From contig JAWLAY010000005.1 in assembly GCA_041395245.1 (NCBI GenBank), positions 1 to 64,000 of the forward strand: a stretch of 64,000 nucleotides of DNA, given 5' to 3'. Shown here piece by piece: positions 42,566-52,798 of this stretch (the stretch's first letter is position 1; every line of letters starts with the position of its first letter). The position numbers and the translations under genes are program-made. A model generated the notes under the pieces. That model saw only the letters and a program-made list of their open reading frames with translations. It was not told the origin of the DNA and searched no databases. This stretch comes from Aquimonas sp041395245 (GTDB lineage Bacteria > Pseudomonadota > Gammaproteobacteria > Xanthomonadales > Xanthomonadaceae).

Positions 42566-45500
42566 TCAGTGGCTCAGTACGCGACGCAAGGCCGTGCGCG
42601 CGGCATCGAAGGAGAAGTGCGTCTGCACGTTGCGCAGACCGTTGTCCGAAATCTGCTGCCACAGCATTTCGTCGTGGTAGAGCCGCAGCACGGCGTCGGC
42701 GAAATCGGCCGCATTGTCGGCCACCAGCACATCGCGTTCCGGCTCGGCATACATGCCCTCGATCGCAATGGGTGTGGCAACGACGGGCTGGCCGTAGCTC
42801 ATGCTCATGTTGACTTTGCCCTTGACCCCAGCGCCCCAGCGTAACGGCGCCACGGCGATACGGATGCCATCCAGCAAGGGCTCGATGTCCTCGACGAAAC
42901 CGTGGAACACGATGCCGTCGCGCTCCGCCAGTTTGGCGATGCTTTCCGGTGCCTTGCTGCCAATGATGTGGAAGCGGATGGTCGGGTCCTGGGCGCGGAT
43001 CAGCGGCAGGATCTCATCCGCGAACCACTGCACGGCATCGACATTGGGTGGATGCTGGTAGCCGCCCACAAACATCAGATCGGCGCGCGCGGCGAACTCG
43101 GCGCGACGGCCAAACACCTCGTGCACATTAGACAGTACTTCCACCTGTGCTTCGGGCACTTCGCCCGCCAGCAGGGTTTGTTCGACCGGGCTGACCACCA
43201 GGGTGACGTCGCAGCGGCGCATCAAATCGAGTTCTTTCTCGCGGGTCACGGCAGCCTGTTTGTGCAGGTCGTCGCGCTGGGCGAGTTCGGCTTCGCGTTG
43301 CTCGCGCAGGTAATGCAGGTCGACCGTGTCGAACACCAGTTTGGCCTTCGGTGCGTGCTGACGGACCAGATCAACGTACTGGCTGGCGATGTAATGTCGG
43401 CTCAGGATCGCCGCGTCCAGCAATGAACCTTGTTCGGCAAACCAGCGCACCGGGTCGGAAAGATAGGGATGCCACAGCACCTCCACCCCCAACTGCTGCA
43501 GGTCGGCGGTATAGCGCGGCAGCCAGGCACGGTTGTCGGCGAAGAAACTGACCGCATAGCCCTCGGCACGGAGCACCTTCATCAGATTGACCATGCGCAG
43601 CGAGCCGGAGTCCTGATCCGGCGTCGGCGTCGTGGCATCGATGATCAGCACGCGTCGCGCATCACGATGCTGGCGCGCGATCTCGATGCGGGTCCCGGCG
43701 GGTGGATGCTGCTGCAGGCGTTCCTGCCAGCGCGCGAGAAACTTCTGCTGGTTGACGACCTGATAGGCCTTGACCCCGGTCGCGGTGTCCGTGCCCGAGC
43801 TGATGCCTTCGAAATGCACCACGCTGGCTGCGGGTTGGTATAGCACCCGCAAGCCTTTGGCCCAGACCTTCATGGCCAAGTCGGTGTCTTCGTAGTAGGC
43901 CGGGGCGTAGTGGCGATCAAAGCCACCGAATTCGGCGAACAATGCGCTCGGCACCGCGATGGCGGCACCCGAGCAGTAGTCAACTTCGCGCACGAAGTTG
44001 TATTCGGGCGCGGACGGGTCGCCAAAGCGCCCGTAGTTCCAGCCCGACGCGTCCGCGAACACGATGCCACCGGCCTCCTGCAGGCGCCCGTCGGGGTAGA
44101 CCAGCTTGGCGCCGACCAGTCCGACGTCAGCATGCGTCGCGAAGGTCTCGATCAGCGCATCCAGCCATCCCGGCTGCACTGCGGTGTCATTGTTGAGGAA
44201 TACCAGATACTCGCCGCGTGCCGCGTTGGCACCCGCGTTGCAGGCACCAATGAAGCCCAGATTCTGGGCGTTGCGCAGATAGCGGAGCCCCGCAATCTGC
44301 GTCAACGTCGTCTGCGTGTCATCGGACGAACAATCGTCCACCACGATGATCTCGGCCTGCACGCGTGACGGTTGCGCGGCAATCGAGCGCAGGCAGGTCA
44401 ACGTGTGGTCGAGATGGTTGTAGGCCGGAATGATGACGCTGACGGTCGGGCGCTCCGGGCAGGGAAGTTCGAAGGGCGCGAAGGGCGCGGCAGCAGGAAT
44501 GTGCAGTTCGATGCTCGGCTGGGGCGGTGCGAACTCCTGTCGCGCGCGTTGCAGCGTGCCCTTGATGCCTCGGGATTTGAGGCTTCGCAGGCTGCGGTGC
44601 AGTACGGACAGCAGGCGTTGTCGACGGAAGCGCAGGCGACTGAAAAGGCCGCCAACGAGGCGCCGCACGCCGCGCAGTGGACGGGTCAGACGCCAGGAAC
44701 TGCTTTGCAGAATGGCATCGCGGGTCTGTTCGAAATGCGCGCGTTCGGCATGCAGATCCAGCAGGCGTTGACGAATCTGTTGGCCGAGTGCCTGCTCCGC
44801 CTCGGTGCTGTGAAGTGCGCCATCGGCTTCTTGTTGCAGTATCCGATGCGCATCGGCGAGTTGCTGTTCAGCGGACTGCAGCGCGCCTGCGAGCGTGGCG
44901 CGGTCGGCATCGGCGGCTTGCAAGGCGGCTTCGCTTTGCTGATGTCGCTGTTGTGCCGCGTGTAGTTCCCGGTCCAGGCCAAAGCCCCAGGCGGCACGCT
45001 TTTCCAGATCGGCATGCTGCGCATCGATCTTTGCTTGCAATGCCCCGACTTGGCTTTGTAGGGCGCGGCGCAGGCTGGCTTCCTGCTGGTACTGCAGAAT
45101 CCGCGGCGTTGCCAGTTCGCTCCGCTGCGCCTCGGTTGGAGCGGTCGCGGGGAACGTCGCCAGATAGCGGGCATGCACGGTCGCGGTCGACTCCGGCTGC
45201 GGGGCGTTCGCACGCAGACGCTGCAGTAGATCGCGCCGATTGCGCAACCTTTGCAGCGCGGCGCGTGTCTGTTGCGCGTCCGGCTCAATCAACAGGCCAT
45301 CGATGCCGTCGCGAATGCGTTCGGCATAACTGCCGATCCGTGTCGCCATCACCGGCAAGCGCAGCGACCACATTTCCGACAGGCTATAGCCGAAGGTTTC
45401 GGCGACCGTCGCCGGCAGAAAAACCAGATCCGGCTTGAAGGCGGCGACCTGCGTGGGCAGGTCTGAGTGCTCGTAATTCAGCACGACATGGACCTGGTCA

Positions 45501-46996
45501 TGCCCGAAGAAGCGCATCCCGGCCTGACCACATCCCAACAGAACCCACTCGATGCCTGGCAGCGGTTCGCTGAGCAACTCGGCCAGCAAGTCTTCGCCCT
45601 TGCCGCCATTGATGCGTCCCGGGACCAGTACACGCAAGGCGTCGCGCTCGGGCGGCTGGTTGTCGACATCGGGTGAGGCCCAGGGCGCGAGACCATGGGC
45701 CTGTACGATCCATCGACGGTCGCCCAGTTCAGCGGCCAGTCGACAGACATTGCGGCGCACGCTGTGCGTTGGTGCAAACAGCGCGGCTTCGCTCTGGCGC
45801 AGCGCGGTGAGGTACTGCTCGCGCAGTTGTCGCCAGTAGTCGACGGATTGTTCCGCGAAGGGCGCGACGGCGCCCTTCGACAGCAGCACCTGCAGTGCCG
45901 CATCGCTGGCGTCGAAATCGCTGGCGCCGAAGTCGGCATGCAATTGCGGCCACAAGGGGAAGTAGTCGTGGCAGACCACATGCGTCGGCCGTCCGGTGCG
46001 CAGCACATCCAGCGAATGGCCGATCACCGATGACACCAGCACCGCATCGACACCGAATTCGTCGCAGACACTACGCAGCAGATCCTGCACTTCCAGACTT
46101 TGCAGCGCAGTGACCGCAATCGGTTCGCTCAGTACCCAACGTCGCAGGGGCGGTTGGTCCAAGTCGTGATGCAGGCACAGCGCACGCGCGGTCAGATTCG
46201 CTTTCGGATCGGCTTCGGCACGCAGCACCAGATGCCGGGTTTGCTGATCGAGGCCCGCCTCCATCAGGTCGCGAACGAAACGCTCGCTGCCGCCGCCCCA
46301 GCCATGCAGTGCATGCAGCAGTACCTTGCCGCCATCCAGTCCGAATCGTGCAGGTGGTGACTGATCGCGCGTCACCCGCAGATCATGCAGTGATCCCGCC
46401 AGTTGCGCCGCGGCAGCATTGTTTGGCGAGGCGGCGGGATCGGCATCACCGATCACCGCACAGGCCGTCCACAGGCTTTCTGTGGCGAGCGGAATACCGA
46501 AGGCATCGGTTGCCTGCGACACCACTCGGAGCGCGTCCGCGCACCACAGCGAGGCGGCTGGATTGAATCCATGTCCTGCCAATGTCGCGCGCTCTCCCAG
46601 CGCCCCTGCCCAGCGGTCGACGACCTCCGGTCCGGCAGCCAGCAGGTCGCGCAGGTGTGGATGCGCGGCGAGCTGGTCCATGCCCAACGGAGAAACCACC
46701 CCGTTTGCGCGCGAGCCTGCCGCCAGCAGCAGTCGATGCAGCAATCCCTGCGGCAAGGCGTGCTCGGCAGACACCAGGAACACGCATTGAGCACCCGCCG
46801 ACGTGGCCATCTCCAGCGCCCGCATTGGCGAGTCGGCCATGACCAACACGTTTGGATTGAGGCTCTCTCGCTCCAGCGCAGTGGGTTGCAGGAGCTCGGC
46901 TTCGGGATTCTGCGAGGCGACGACGGCCTCGAGATGAGGGGCGTACAAAGCGAGCGTGACCTTGGGCAAGCCCGGAACGGCGGCGGAAAGGCTCAA
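42566..46996 (-). CDS. Large multi-domain glycosyltransferase (GT4–coiled coil–GT2–GT4)
   Basis: A single 1476-residue protein. Residues 1–210 are an N-terminal domain I do not recognise. About 215–610 form a GT4-like glycosyltransferase (HALHGWGGGSERFVRDLMEA, LVPGRINGGKGEDLL, ETFGYSLSEMWSLRLPVMAT). About 640–780 are a heptad-rich coiled coil, then a basic linker. About 850–1100 are a GT2 domain (TVSVIIPAYNHLDHT, VVDDCSSDD, FLNNDTAVQPGWLDAL, YYEDTDLAMK). About 1115–1476 are a second GT4-like domain (IIDATTPTPDQDSGSLRMVN, APLRWGAGVKGKVNM). No signal or membrane helix. It probably builds a multi-sugar surface glycan or glycosylates flagella or adhesins. No other surface polysaccharide genes adjoin. 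Confidence 0.85.
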   Translation of the reverse strand: MSLSAAVPGLPKVTLALYAPHLEAVVASQNPEAELLQPTALERESLNPNVLVMADSPMRALEMATSAGAQCVFLVSAEHALPQGLLHRLLLAAGSRANGVVSPLGMDQLAAHPHLRDLLAAGPEVVDRWAGALGERATLAGHGFNPAASLWCADALRVVSQATDAFGIPLATESLWTACAVIGDADPAASPNNAAAAQLAGSLHDLRVTRDQSPPARFGLDGGKVLLHALHGWGGGSERFVRDLMEAGLDQQTRHLVLRAEADPKANLTARALCLHHDLDQPPLRRWVLSEPIAVTALQSLEVQDLLRSVCDEFGVDAVLVSSVIGHSLDVLRTGRPTHVVCHDYFPLWPQLHADFGASDFDASDAALQVLLSKGAVAPFAEQSVDYWRQLREQYLTALRQSEAALFAPTHSVRRNVCRLAAELGDRRWIVQAHGLAPWASPDVDNQPPERDALRVLVPGRINGGKGEDLLAELLSEPLPGIEWVLLGCGQAGMRFFGHDQVHVVLNYEHSDLPTQVAAFKPDLVFLPATVAETFGYSLSEMWSLRLPVMATRIGSYAERIRDGIDGLLIEPDAQQTRAALQRLRNRRDLLQRLRANAPQPESTATVHARYLATFPATAPTEAQRSELATPRILQYQQEASLRRALQSQVGALQAKIDAQHADLEKRAAWGFGLDRELHAAQQRHQQSEAALQAADADRATLAGALQSAEQQLADAHRILQQEADGALHSTEAEQALGQQIRQRLLDLHAERAHFEQTRDAILQSSSWRLTRPLRGVRRLVGGLFSRLRFRRQRLLSVLHRSLRSLKSRGIKGTLQRARQEFAPPQPSIELHIPAAAPFAPFELPCPERPTVSVIIPAYNHLDHTLTCLRSIAAQPSRVQAEIIVVDDCSSDDTQTTLTQIAGLRYLRNAQNLGFIGACNAGANAARGEYLVFLNNDTAVQPGWLDALIETFATHADVGLVGAKLVYPDGRLQEAGGIVFADASGWNYGRFGDPSAPEYNFVREVDYCSGAAIAVPSALFAEFGGFDRHYAPAYYEDTDLAMKVWAKGLRVLYQPAASVVHFEGISSGTDTATGVKAYQVVNQQKFLARWQERLQQHPPAGTRIEIARQHRDARRVLIIDATTPTPDQDSGSLRMVNLMKVLRAEGYAVSFFADNRAWLPRYTADLQQLGVEVLWHPYLSDPVRWFAEQGSLLDAAILSRHYIASQYVDLVRQHAPKAKLVFDTVDLHYLREQREAELAQRDDLHKQAAVTREKELDLMRRCDVTLVVSPVEQTLLAGEVPEAQVEVLSNVHEVFGRRAEFAARADLMFVGGYQHPPNVDAVQWFADEILPLIRAQDPTIRFHIIGSKAPESIAKLAERDGIVFHGFVEDIEPLLDGIRIAVAPLRWGAGVKGKVNMSMSYGQPVVATPIAIEGMYAEPERDVLVADNAADFADAVLRLYHDEMLWQQISDNGLRNVQTHFSFDAARTALRRVLSH

Positions 46997-47160
46997 GCGA
47001 AATCCCAGCGACAGAACAAACGCGGATTATCGCTGGCGGCGCACGGATTGAGAACGCCGGATGAACCGCGCATCGGCGTGCCGGGCAGCCAGCCCATTAC
47101 ACTTCGTCGCGGGATCGGATGCGGACGACGCGCCGCCGCAACGATTGACTGGAGAGACGG

Positions 47161-49461
47161 GTGGCCAAACCGAGTGCGGAGCAGGTAGGAAATCGCTTTG
47201 GGTTCAGCATGTTGCGTGCGGCGTTCTGGCTGGGCTTGGGCCTGTTCGTGGGTTTTCTCGGTCCCTACGCCTGGGTCGTTGATCGACGCGTGGCCGAAGA
47301 CTTCGCCGCCCTGCAGTGGCAGGTGCCGACCCGTGTCATGGCTCGGCCGCTGCGCTTGCAGCCGGGAATGCCGCTTGATGTCGCGATGTTGCGCGCGGAA
47401 CTGCAGGCGGCGGCTTACCACGAGGATGACGAAGGTGCCGATCCGGGGCGATTCGTCGTTCGTGGTAGTGAGGTGCATCTGACCACGCGCGCCTATGACG
47501 ATGTCGATGGCTCACAGCCTTCGCGGCATCTGCGCCTGTCGCTTGCCAATCAGCGTCTGGCAACGCTGCAGGACGCCGGTGGCCGTCCGCTGAGCGAAGC
47601 ACGGATCGATCCGGCGCGGATTGCGACCCTCTACGGCGAGCAACAGGAAGAGCGGCGGCTGCTGGCGTTGAACGAGGTGCCGGAATTGTTGCTGGTGAGT
47701 TTGCAGGCGGTGGAAGATCGCGACTTCAAGCAGCATTTCGGTATCGATATCGGCGGCATCGCGCGTGCCGCCTGGACCAACCTGCGTCACGGTGAAGTGC
47801 GTCAGGGCGGCAGCACCTTGACGCAGCAACTGGTGAGAAACCTTTATTTGTCGCGCGAGCAGACCCTGTGGCGCAAGTTTCGCGAGATCGTTCACGCGTT
47901 GGTGATCGAGCGGCGTTTCAGCAAGGCGCAGATTCTGCAGGCGTACATCAATCAGGTGTTTCTCGGTCAGGACGGTGAGCAGGCGGTGCACGGTTTCGGT
48001 GCTGCGGCCGAGTTCTGGTTCGGACGCGATGTCGAGCACCTCAAGCCTCACGAGATCGCCCTGCTGGTCGGCATGATTCGCGGGCCATCGTGGTACGACC
48101 CGCGACGTCAGCCGGAGCGCGCCCTGCAGCGACGCAATTCGGTGCTCGACACCTTGGCCGAAACGGGCGTGCTGCCAGCGGCGCAAGTTGCCGCCGCCAA
48201 GACCTTGCCCTTGGGCGTGCGCAACGATGCCGGAGTACGGCGCAATCGCGCGCCCGCGTTTTTGGCGCTGGTCAAGACCCAGTTGGCGAACGACTATCGC
48301 AGCGAGGATTTGCGTGGTGCGGGGCTGACCTTGCTGACCACGCTGGCCCCGTCCGCACAGGTGGCGGTGGAAAAGGCCGCGAAGGCGCAGTTGCAGGCCT
48401 TGGCGAAACCGGATCGGGCTGCCTTGCAGGTGGCGGTGGTGATGAGCGATCCGCGAACCGGCGAGGTGCTTGCCTTGCTGGGAGATCGTGATCCGAGCGC
48501 ACAAGGTTTCAATCGCGCGTTGGATGCGCAACGCCCGGTGGGTTCGTTGCTGAAGCCGCTGGTTTATCTGCTCGCCCTGGCACAGCCCTCGCGCTGGTCG
48601 TTGGCGAGCACCGTCGAGGACGCTCCACTGGATGTTGCCCTGCCGAATGGAAGGCACTGGCGACCCGACAACTCGGACGGGCGCAGTCATGGCCTGGTCA
48701 CCCTGCAGGATGCGTTGGTGCATTCCTACAACCAGGCAACGGTCCGGGTGGGTCTGGATGTCGGCATGGACCGCCTGAGTCGACTGATCGAGGCCCTGTC
48801 CGGCGTGGCGCCCGCGCCGCATCCGTCACTGGTGCTGGGTGCGGTCGACATGAGTCCCTATCAAGTGGCGCAGCTCTATCAGTTCCTCGCGTCGGGCGGA
48901 CAGATTCAACCACTGCGCGCCATTCGTGCGGTGCTGGATGCGCAGGCCAAGCCGCTGCAGCGCTATGACACCGTTGCCGCGCCCGCCGAGAAAGGCGATG
49001 CGCTTGCTGCACGCTTGGTCGGCTTGGCGTTGCAGGAAGCGGTTCGCAGCGGTACGGCGCGCGGTCTGCTGGCGGAAGGTTTGGGGCATCTGACCGCCGC
49101 TGGCAAGACCGGCACCAGCAATGATGGTCGTGACAGTTGGTTTGCTGGCTACACCGACAGCTATCTGGGTGTGGTGTGGGTGGGCAACGACGACAATGCG
49201 GCCACCGGTCTGTATGGCGCCAGTGGTGCGATGCGGGTCTGGGCCAAGACCTTTTCCGCGTTGCCGAATGCGCCCTTGCAGTTGGGCGACGAGGGCGTCG
49301 AGTGGGTCTGGCTGCATCCCGAGCGCGAGGCGCGCACCGATCCCGCCTGTCCGGGGGCGCGCAGGATGGCCTTCGTGGCGGGCTATGCGCCCGAGGACTA
49401 CGACGGCTGCCCGTTGGCGCGTCTGCGTCATTGGCTGGGTGGCGACGATGGCCGGGATTGA
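47161..49461 (+). CDS. mrcB: Penicillin-binding protein 1B (transglycosylase/transpeptidase)
   Basis: A 766-residue bifunctional PBP. One N-terminal membrane helix (about 20–38) precedes a UB2H-like domain (50–150). The GT51 domain has catalytic E185 in QAVEDRDFKQHFG and QGGSTLTQQLVRNLYLSREQ. The transpeptidase has SxxK at S462–K465 (VGSLLKP), SxN at 521–523 (HSYNQAT) and KTG at 648–650 (GKTGTSND). It polymerises and cross-links peptidoglycan in the periplasm. It starts with GTG at 47161 behind GGAGAGACGG. It is divergent from the glycosyltransferase and followed by a lipoprotein gene. Confidence 0.95.
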   Translation: MAKPSAEQVGNRFGFSMLRAAFWLGLGLFVGFLGPYAWVVDRRVAEDFAALQWQVPTRVMARPLRLQPGMPLDVAMLRAELQAAAYHEDDEGADPGRFVVRGSEVHLTTRAYDDVDGSQPSRHLRLSLANQRLATLQDAGGRPLSEARIDPARIATLYGEQQEERRLLALNEVPELLLVSLQAVEDRDFKQHFGIDIGGIARAAWTNLRHGEVRQGGSTLTQQLVRNLYLSREQTLWRKFREIVHALVIERRFSKAQILQAYINQVFLGQDGEQAVHGFGAAAEFWFGRDVEHLKPHEIALLVGMIRGPSWYDPRRQPERALQRRNSVLDTLAETGVLPAAQVAAAKTLPLGVRNDAGVRRNRAPAFLALVKTQLANDYRSEDLRGAGLTLLTTLAPSAQVAVEKAAKAQLQALAKPDRAALQVAVVMSDPRTGEVLALLGDRDPSAQGFNRALDAQRPVGSLLKPLVYLLALAQPSRWSLASTVEDAPLDVALPNGRHWRPDNSDGRSHGLVTLQDALVHSYNQATVRVGLDVGMDRLSRLIEALSGVAPAPHPSLVLGAVDMSPYQVAQLYQFLASGGQIQPLRAIRAVLDAQAKPLQRYDTVAAPAEKGDALAARLVGLALQEAVRSGTARGLLAEGLGHLTAAGKTGTSNDGRDSWFAGYTDSYLGVVWVGNDDNAATGLYGASGAMRVWAKTFSALPNAPLQLGDEGVEWVWLHPEREARTDPACPGARRMAFVAGYAPEDYDGCPLARLRHWLGGDDGRD

Positions 49462-49530
49462 GCGGGTTGTGGCAGGCTTTGGTGCGAGTGGCGCGGCATA
49501 TCGGCGCCTTGGACAAAGGGTTTCAGAACG

Positions 49531-50067
49531 ATGCAAGTGACGAATTCAGGGCTGCGGCTCGGGTGGGCAGTGTGGCTGGGCTGCACACTGGCGATGCTGG
49601 GTTGTGCGCGATCCGGTCAGGAACCCGCAGCCGTCAAGGCACCCGAACCGCCGCCGCGCGATTTGTTGGCGGAGATGGCCGTGCTGGCGACCGGACCGGA
49701 TGGCATCGAGGTACAACCCTTGCCCGATCCCGAGCTGGAGGATCTTCTGGCCGCTGCGGAACAGGCCATTGTCCAACGTGAGCTAGAACAGGCGGATCGC
49801 CTGCTGGAGCAGGCGCTGAGCCTGCGACCTGAGCACCCGGAAGTGCTGCAGCGGCGCGCTGAGGTGGCGCTCGCCAAGCATGCGCTGGATCAAGCGGAAA
49901 CCCTCGCCATTGCTTCGTGGGAACGCGGACCCAAGTTGGGGCCCTTGTGTCGGCGCAATTGGGCCGCGATACGGCTCGCGCGCGAAGTTCGAGGCAGCGT
50001 GCAGGCGGCGGAGGTGGCACGCCAGCAAGGTGAGCAATGCACGGTTGCTGCCCCGGTGCGGATGTAG
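49531..50067 (+). CDS. Small TPR-like lipoprotein
   Basis: A 178-residue protein with a lipoprotein signal: hydrophobic segment, then TLAMLGCARSG, where C25 would be lipidated. A proline-rich linker is followed by two TPR-like helical repeats (LLAAAEQAIVQRELEQADRL, LLEQALSLRPEHPEVLQRRA and LAKHALDQAETLAIASWERG). It lies 69 bases after PBP1b, an arrangement reminiscent of outer-membrane lipoprotein activators such as LpoB, although sequence similarity to LpoA/LpoB is not evident. The role as a PBP partner is inference. The yoaA-like gene starts 6 bases later. Confidence 0.75.
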   Translation: MQVTNSGLRLGWAVWLGCTLAMLGCARSGQEPAAVKAPEPPPRDLLAEMAVLATGPDGIEVQPLPDPELEDLLAAAEQAIVQRELEQADRLLEQALSLRPEHPEVLQRRAEVALAKHALDQAETLAIASWERGPKLGPLCRRNWAAIRLAREVRGSVQAAEVARQQGEQCTVAAPVRM

Positions 50068-50073
50068 TCTGGC

Positions 50074-52023
50074 GTGCCGCCGTCTTCGCCTGAGCTGGCG
50101 ACAAGCAGTCCACTGGTCCAGGCCACAGGGCAGGCGCTGGCGCAATCCGGACCGTTGGCGAACTGGCCGGGCTTCGTCGAGCGTGAAGCACAGTTGCGGC
50201 TGGCGCAGGCCATTGCGCAGGCGATGGATGATCGCGCCACCTTGATCGCCGAGGCAGGCACAGGAACCGGCAAGACCTTTGCGTATCTGGTGCCCGCGCT
50301 GCTGTCCGGCTTGCGGGTGATCGTATCGACCGGCACACGGGCTTTGCAGGATCAACTGTTTCAGCGCGATCTGCCGCGACTGCGGCAGGCACTGGGCGCG
50401 CGTCTGCGCATCGCCCTGCTGAAAGGGCGCGCCAACTATCTTTGCCTTTATCGCCTGGAACAGGCACGTCTGGATCGCATTGCAGGCAGTGTTTACGCGC
50501 TGGATCTGGCGGCGTTGACGGCGCAGGCACAGATCAGCCCCGATGGCGACATCAGCGCGATCACCGACATGGCGGAAGACTCGCCCGTGTGGCCGCTGGT
50601 GACCTCGACGGTCGACAACTGTCTGGGCTCGGAATGCCCGCACTATGCGGACTGTTTCGTCGTCAGGGCGCGTTCGGAGGCGCAGGCGGCGGATCTGGTG
50701 GTGGTCAATCACCATCTGTTGTTCGCCGACGTCGCTCTGAAACGCGAGGGCTTTGGCGAGATTCTTCCCGGCGCGCATGCCTTCATCATCGACGAAGCGC
50801 ATCAGTGGCCGGAACTGGCCGTGCAGTTCTTCAGCGAATCACTTTCGTCACGCCAGTTGCTGGATCTCGCCCGCGATGCACAGGCCGAGGCGCAGAACGC
50901 TTCTGCGGCGCTGGGCAGCATTCAGCCTGCTGCGCAGGCACTGGAACGGCGGGTGCGCGAACTGCGTCTGGCCTGGGACCCGCTGCCTGGTCGCGCGCCC
51001 TTGTCGCTGGCACTGGCGCATGATCCCTGCGTCGACAGTCTGGACGCACTCGACGGCGCGCTGGCCGAACTGCTGCGTGCGCTGGAGCCACAACGTGAGC
51101 GCAGTCCCGGCCTTGCCGCGTGCGCGGAGCGCGCGCTGGCGTTCGAGCAACGCATGCAGCGACTGCACAGCGGCAACGAGGCGGCGGCGCAGGTGCGATG
51201 GTTCGAGCTGAGCCCGCGCGGTTTCAGCTTTCAACGCACGCCGCTGGATGTCTCGGCGCCGCTGGCCGAGTTTCGTCAGCGCACCGGTGCGGCCTGGGTG
51301 TTTACCTCGGCCACGCTGGCGGTGGATGGGTGCTTCGAGCATTTCGCCAAGCAACTGGGCGCGGACATGCCACGGACGCTGCTGGAGCAGAGTCCCTTCG
51401 ACTACGCCACGCAGGCGCTGGCGTGGCTGCCGTCCGACCTGCCTGATCCGGCGCAGCGCGACTATGTGCCGTGCCTGCTGCAGACCGTACTGCCGGTGCT
51501 ACAGACCTCGCGTGGCCGCGCGTTCCTGCTGTTCACCTCGCATCGCGCGCTGCGTGAAGCCGCCGACTGGCTGGCCGTGCACGCCGAGTTTCCGCTGTTC
51601 GTGCAGGGCAGTCTGCCCAAGAACCGACTGCTGGAAGCGTTTCGTCAATCCGGGAACGGCCTGTTGCTGGGCGCGGCCACCTTCTGGGAAGGTGTGGACG
51701 TCGCCGGTACCGCGCTCAGCGTGGTGGTGATCGACAAGCTGCCCTTCGCCGCACCCGATGACCCGGTGCTGGAGGCACGCTTGGCCTCGATGCGCGCCGA
51801 GGGCGGCAACCCGTTCGTGGATTGGCAGATTCCTGCCGCGGTCATCGCGCTGAAGCAGGGCGTCGGGCGCCTGATTCGCAGCGAGACCGATCGTGGCCTG
51901 CTGGTTTTGTGTGATCCTCGTCTACAACGGCGCAGCTATGGGCGTCGCTTCCTGCGCAGCCTGCCGCCCTTTCCGCTGACGCGGGATCGCGACGTGGCGG
52001 CGCGTTTCGTCGCCGACTTCTGA
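50074..52023 (+). CDS. yoaA: YoaA/DinG-family Fe–S helicase
   Basis: A 649-residue XPD-like superfamily 2 helicase. Walker A is in AEAGTGTGKTFAYLVPA (about 60–76); the iron–sulfur cysteines are C123-like in NYLCLYRLEQ and those in CLGSECPHYADC; the DEAH box is FIIDEAHQWPEL near 235; C-terminal motifs are FTSATLAVDG, LLGAATFWEGVDV and QGVGRLIRSETDRG. YoaA unwinds DNA and helps replication repair, with the HolC subunit in E. coli. Length and motif layout fit YoaA better than DinG. It starts with GTG at 50074, 6 bases after the lipoprotein stop, and precedes tsaB, as yoaA and tsaB (yeaZ) neighbour in E. coli. Confidence 0.92.
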   Translation: MPPSSPELATSSPLVQATGQALAQSGPLANWPGFVEREAQLRLAQAIAQAMDDRATLIAEAGTGTGKTFAYLVPALLSGLRVIVSTGTRALQDQLFQRDLPRLRQALGARLRIALLKGRANYLCLYRLEQARLDRIAGSVYALDLAALTAQAQISPDGDISAITDMAEDSPVWPLVTSTVDNCLGSECPHYADCFVVRARSEAQAADLVVVNHHLLFADVALKREGFGEILPGAHAFIIDEAHQWPELAVQFFSESLSSRQLLDLARDAQAEAQNASAALGSIQPAAQALERRVRELRLAWDPLPGRAPLSLALAHDPCVDSLDALDGALAELLRALEPQRERSPGLAACAERALAFEQRMQRLHSGNEAAAQVRWFELSPRGFSFQRTPLDVSAPLAEFRQRTGAAWVFTSATLAVDGCFEHFAKQLGADMPRTLLEQSPFDYATQALAWLPSDLPDPAQRDYVPCLLQTVLPVLQTSRGRAFLLFTSHRALREAADWLAVHAEFPLFVQGSLPKNRLLEAFRQSGNGLLLGAATFWEGVDVAGTALSVVVIDKLPFAAPDDPVLEARLASMRAEGGNPFVDWQIPAAVIALKQGVGRLIRSETDRGLLVLCDPRLQRRSYGRRFLRSLPPFPLTRDRDVAARFVADF

Positions 52024-52083
52024 TGGGCGTGGCGCGCGCGTATCGCCGCGTTCGATTTCACTCTTGATGGATGGAAATACCGA

Positions 52084-52782
52084 ATGCACCTGCTGGCCAT
52101 CGAAACCTCGACCGAAGCCTGCTCCGTCGCGTTGCTGAGTGGCGAGAGCCTGATCGCCCGCCACGAAATCGCCCCGCGTCGGCATGCCGAACTGGTCCTG
52201 CCCTGGATTGACAGCCTGCTCGCCGAAGCCGGTCTGCGCCGTGCCGCGTTGGATTTGATTGCGGTGGGAATCGGACCCGGTGCCTTCACCGGTGTGCGGC
52301 TTGCCGTCGCTCTGGGACAGGGCCTTGCACTGGGCTTGGACCGACCGTTGATCGGCGTCTCGACGCTGGATGTATTGGCGGCCGGTGCATTGCAGGCTGG
52401 CCCCGTACTGGCGTGTCTGGATGCCCGCATGGGTGAGATCTACGCTGCCGAGTACCAACGCGACGAGGACGGTGAACTCGCGCAGATCGGCGAATCCTGT
52501 GTGATCGCACCGACCGACTGGCAATGGCAATCCCGCTCCGGTCAGGCACGCGGCACGGGACTGCGCGCCGGTGAGTCGGTACTGGCGCGTCGACTGCAGG
52601 CCAGCGGCGACTGGGAATTGCAGGTGGATGCATTGCCCCACGGCGCCGATCTGGCGCGTCTGGCGCTGGCTCGCTATCAACCGGATCGGACTGGCGAAGC
52701 GCACACGGTGCAGCCGATCTATTTGCGCGACAAAGTGGCACAGACCCTCGCCGAACGCGGTCAGCCCGTGCCGGGCGCCTGA
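52084..52782 (+). CDS. tsaB: tRNA t6A biosynthesis protein TsaB
   Basis: A 232-residue ASKHA-fold protein (YeaZ). Motifs LLAIETSTEACSVALLSGE, the region EIAPRRHAELVLPWIDSLL and VGIGPGAFTGVRLAVALGQG are diagnostic. It forms the TsaD–TsaB–TsaE complex that puts threonylcarbamoyl on A37 of tRNAs reading ANN codons. It lacks the metal-binding histidines of TsaD, as expected. It follows the helicase gene by 60 bases and converges with the GGDEF/EAL gene, with 16 bases between the two stops. Confidence 0.96.
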   Translation: MHLLAIETSTEACSVALLSGESLIARHEIAPRRHAELVLPWIDSLLAEAGLRRAALDLIAVGIGPGAFTGVRLAVALGQGLALGLDRPLIGVSTLDVLAAGALQAGPVLACLDARMGEIYAAEYQRDEDGELAQIGESCVIAPTDWQWQSRSGQARGTGLRAGESVLARRLQASGDWELQVDALPHGADLARLALARYQPDRTGEAHTVQPIYLRDKVAQTLAERGQPVPGA

Positions 52783-52798
52783 TTCGGCGCGATCGCGA

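Noticed and set aside
47512..48822. 436-codon minus-strand ORF opposite the PBP1b gene
   Set aside because: Antisense to a PBP with complete motifs; shadow sequence.
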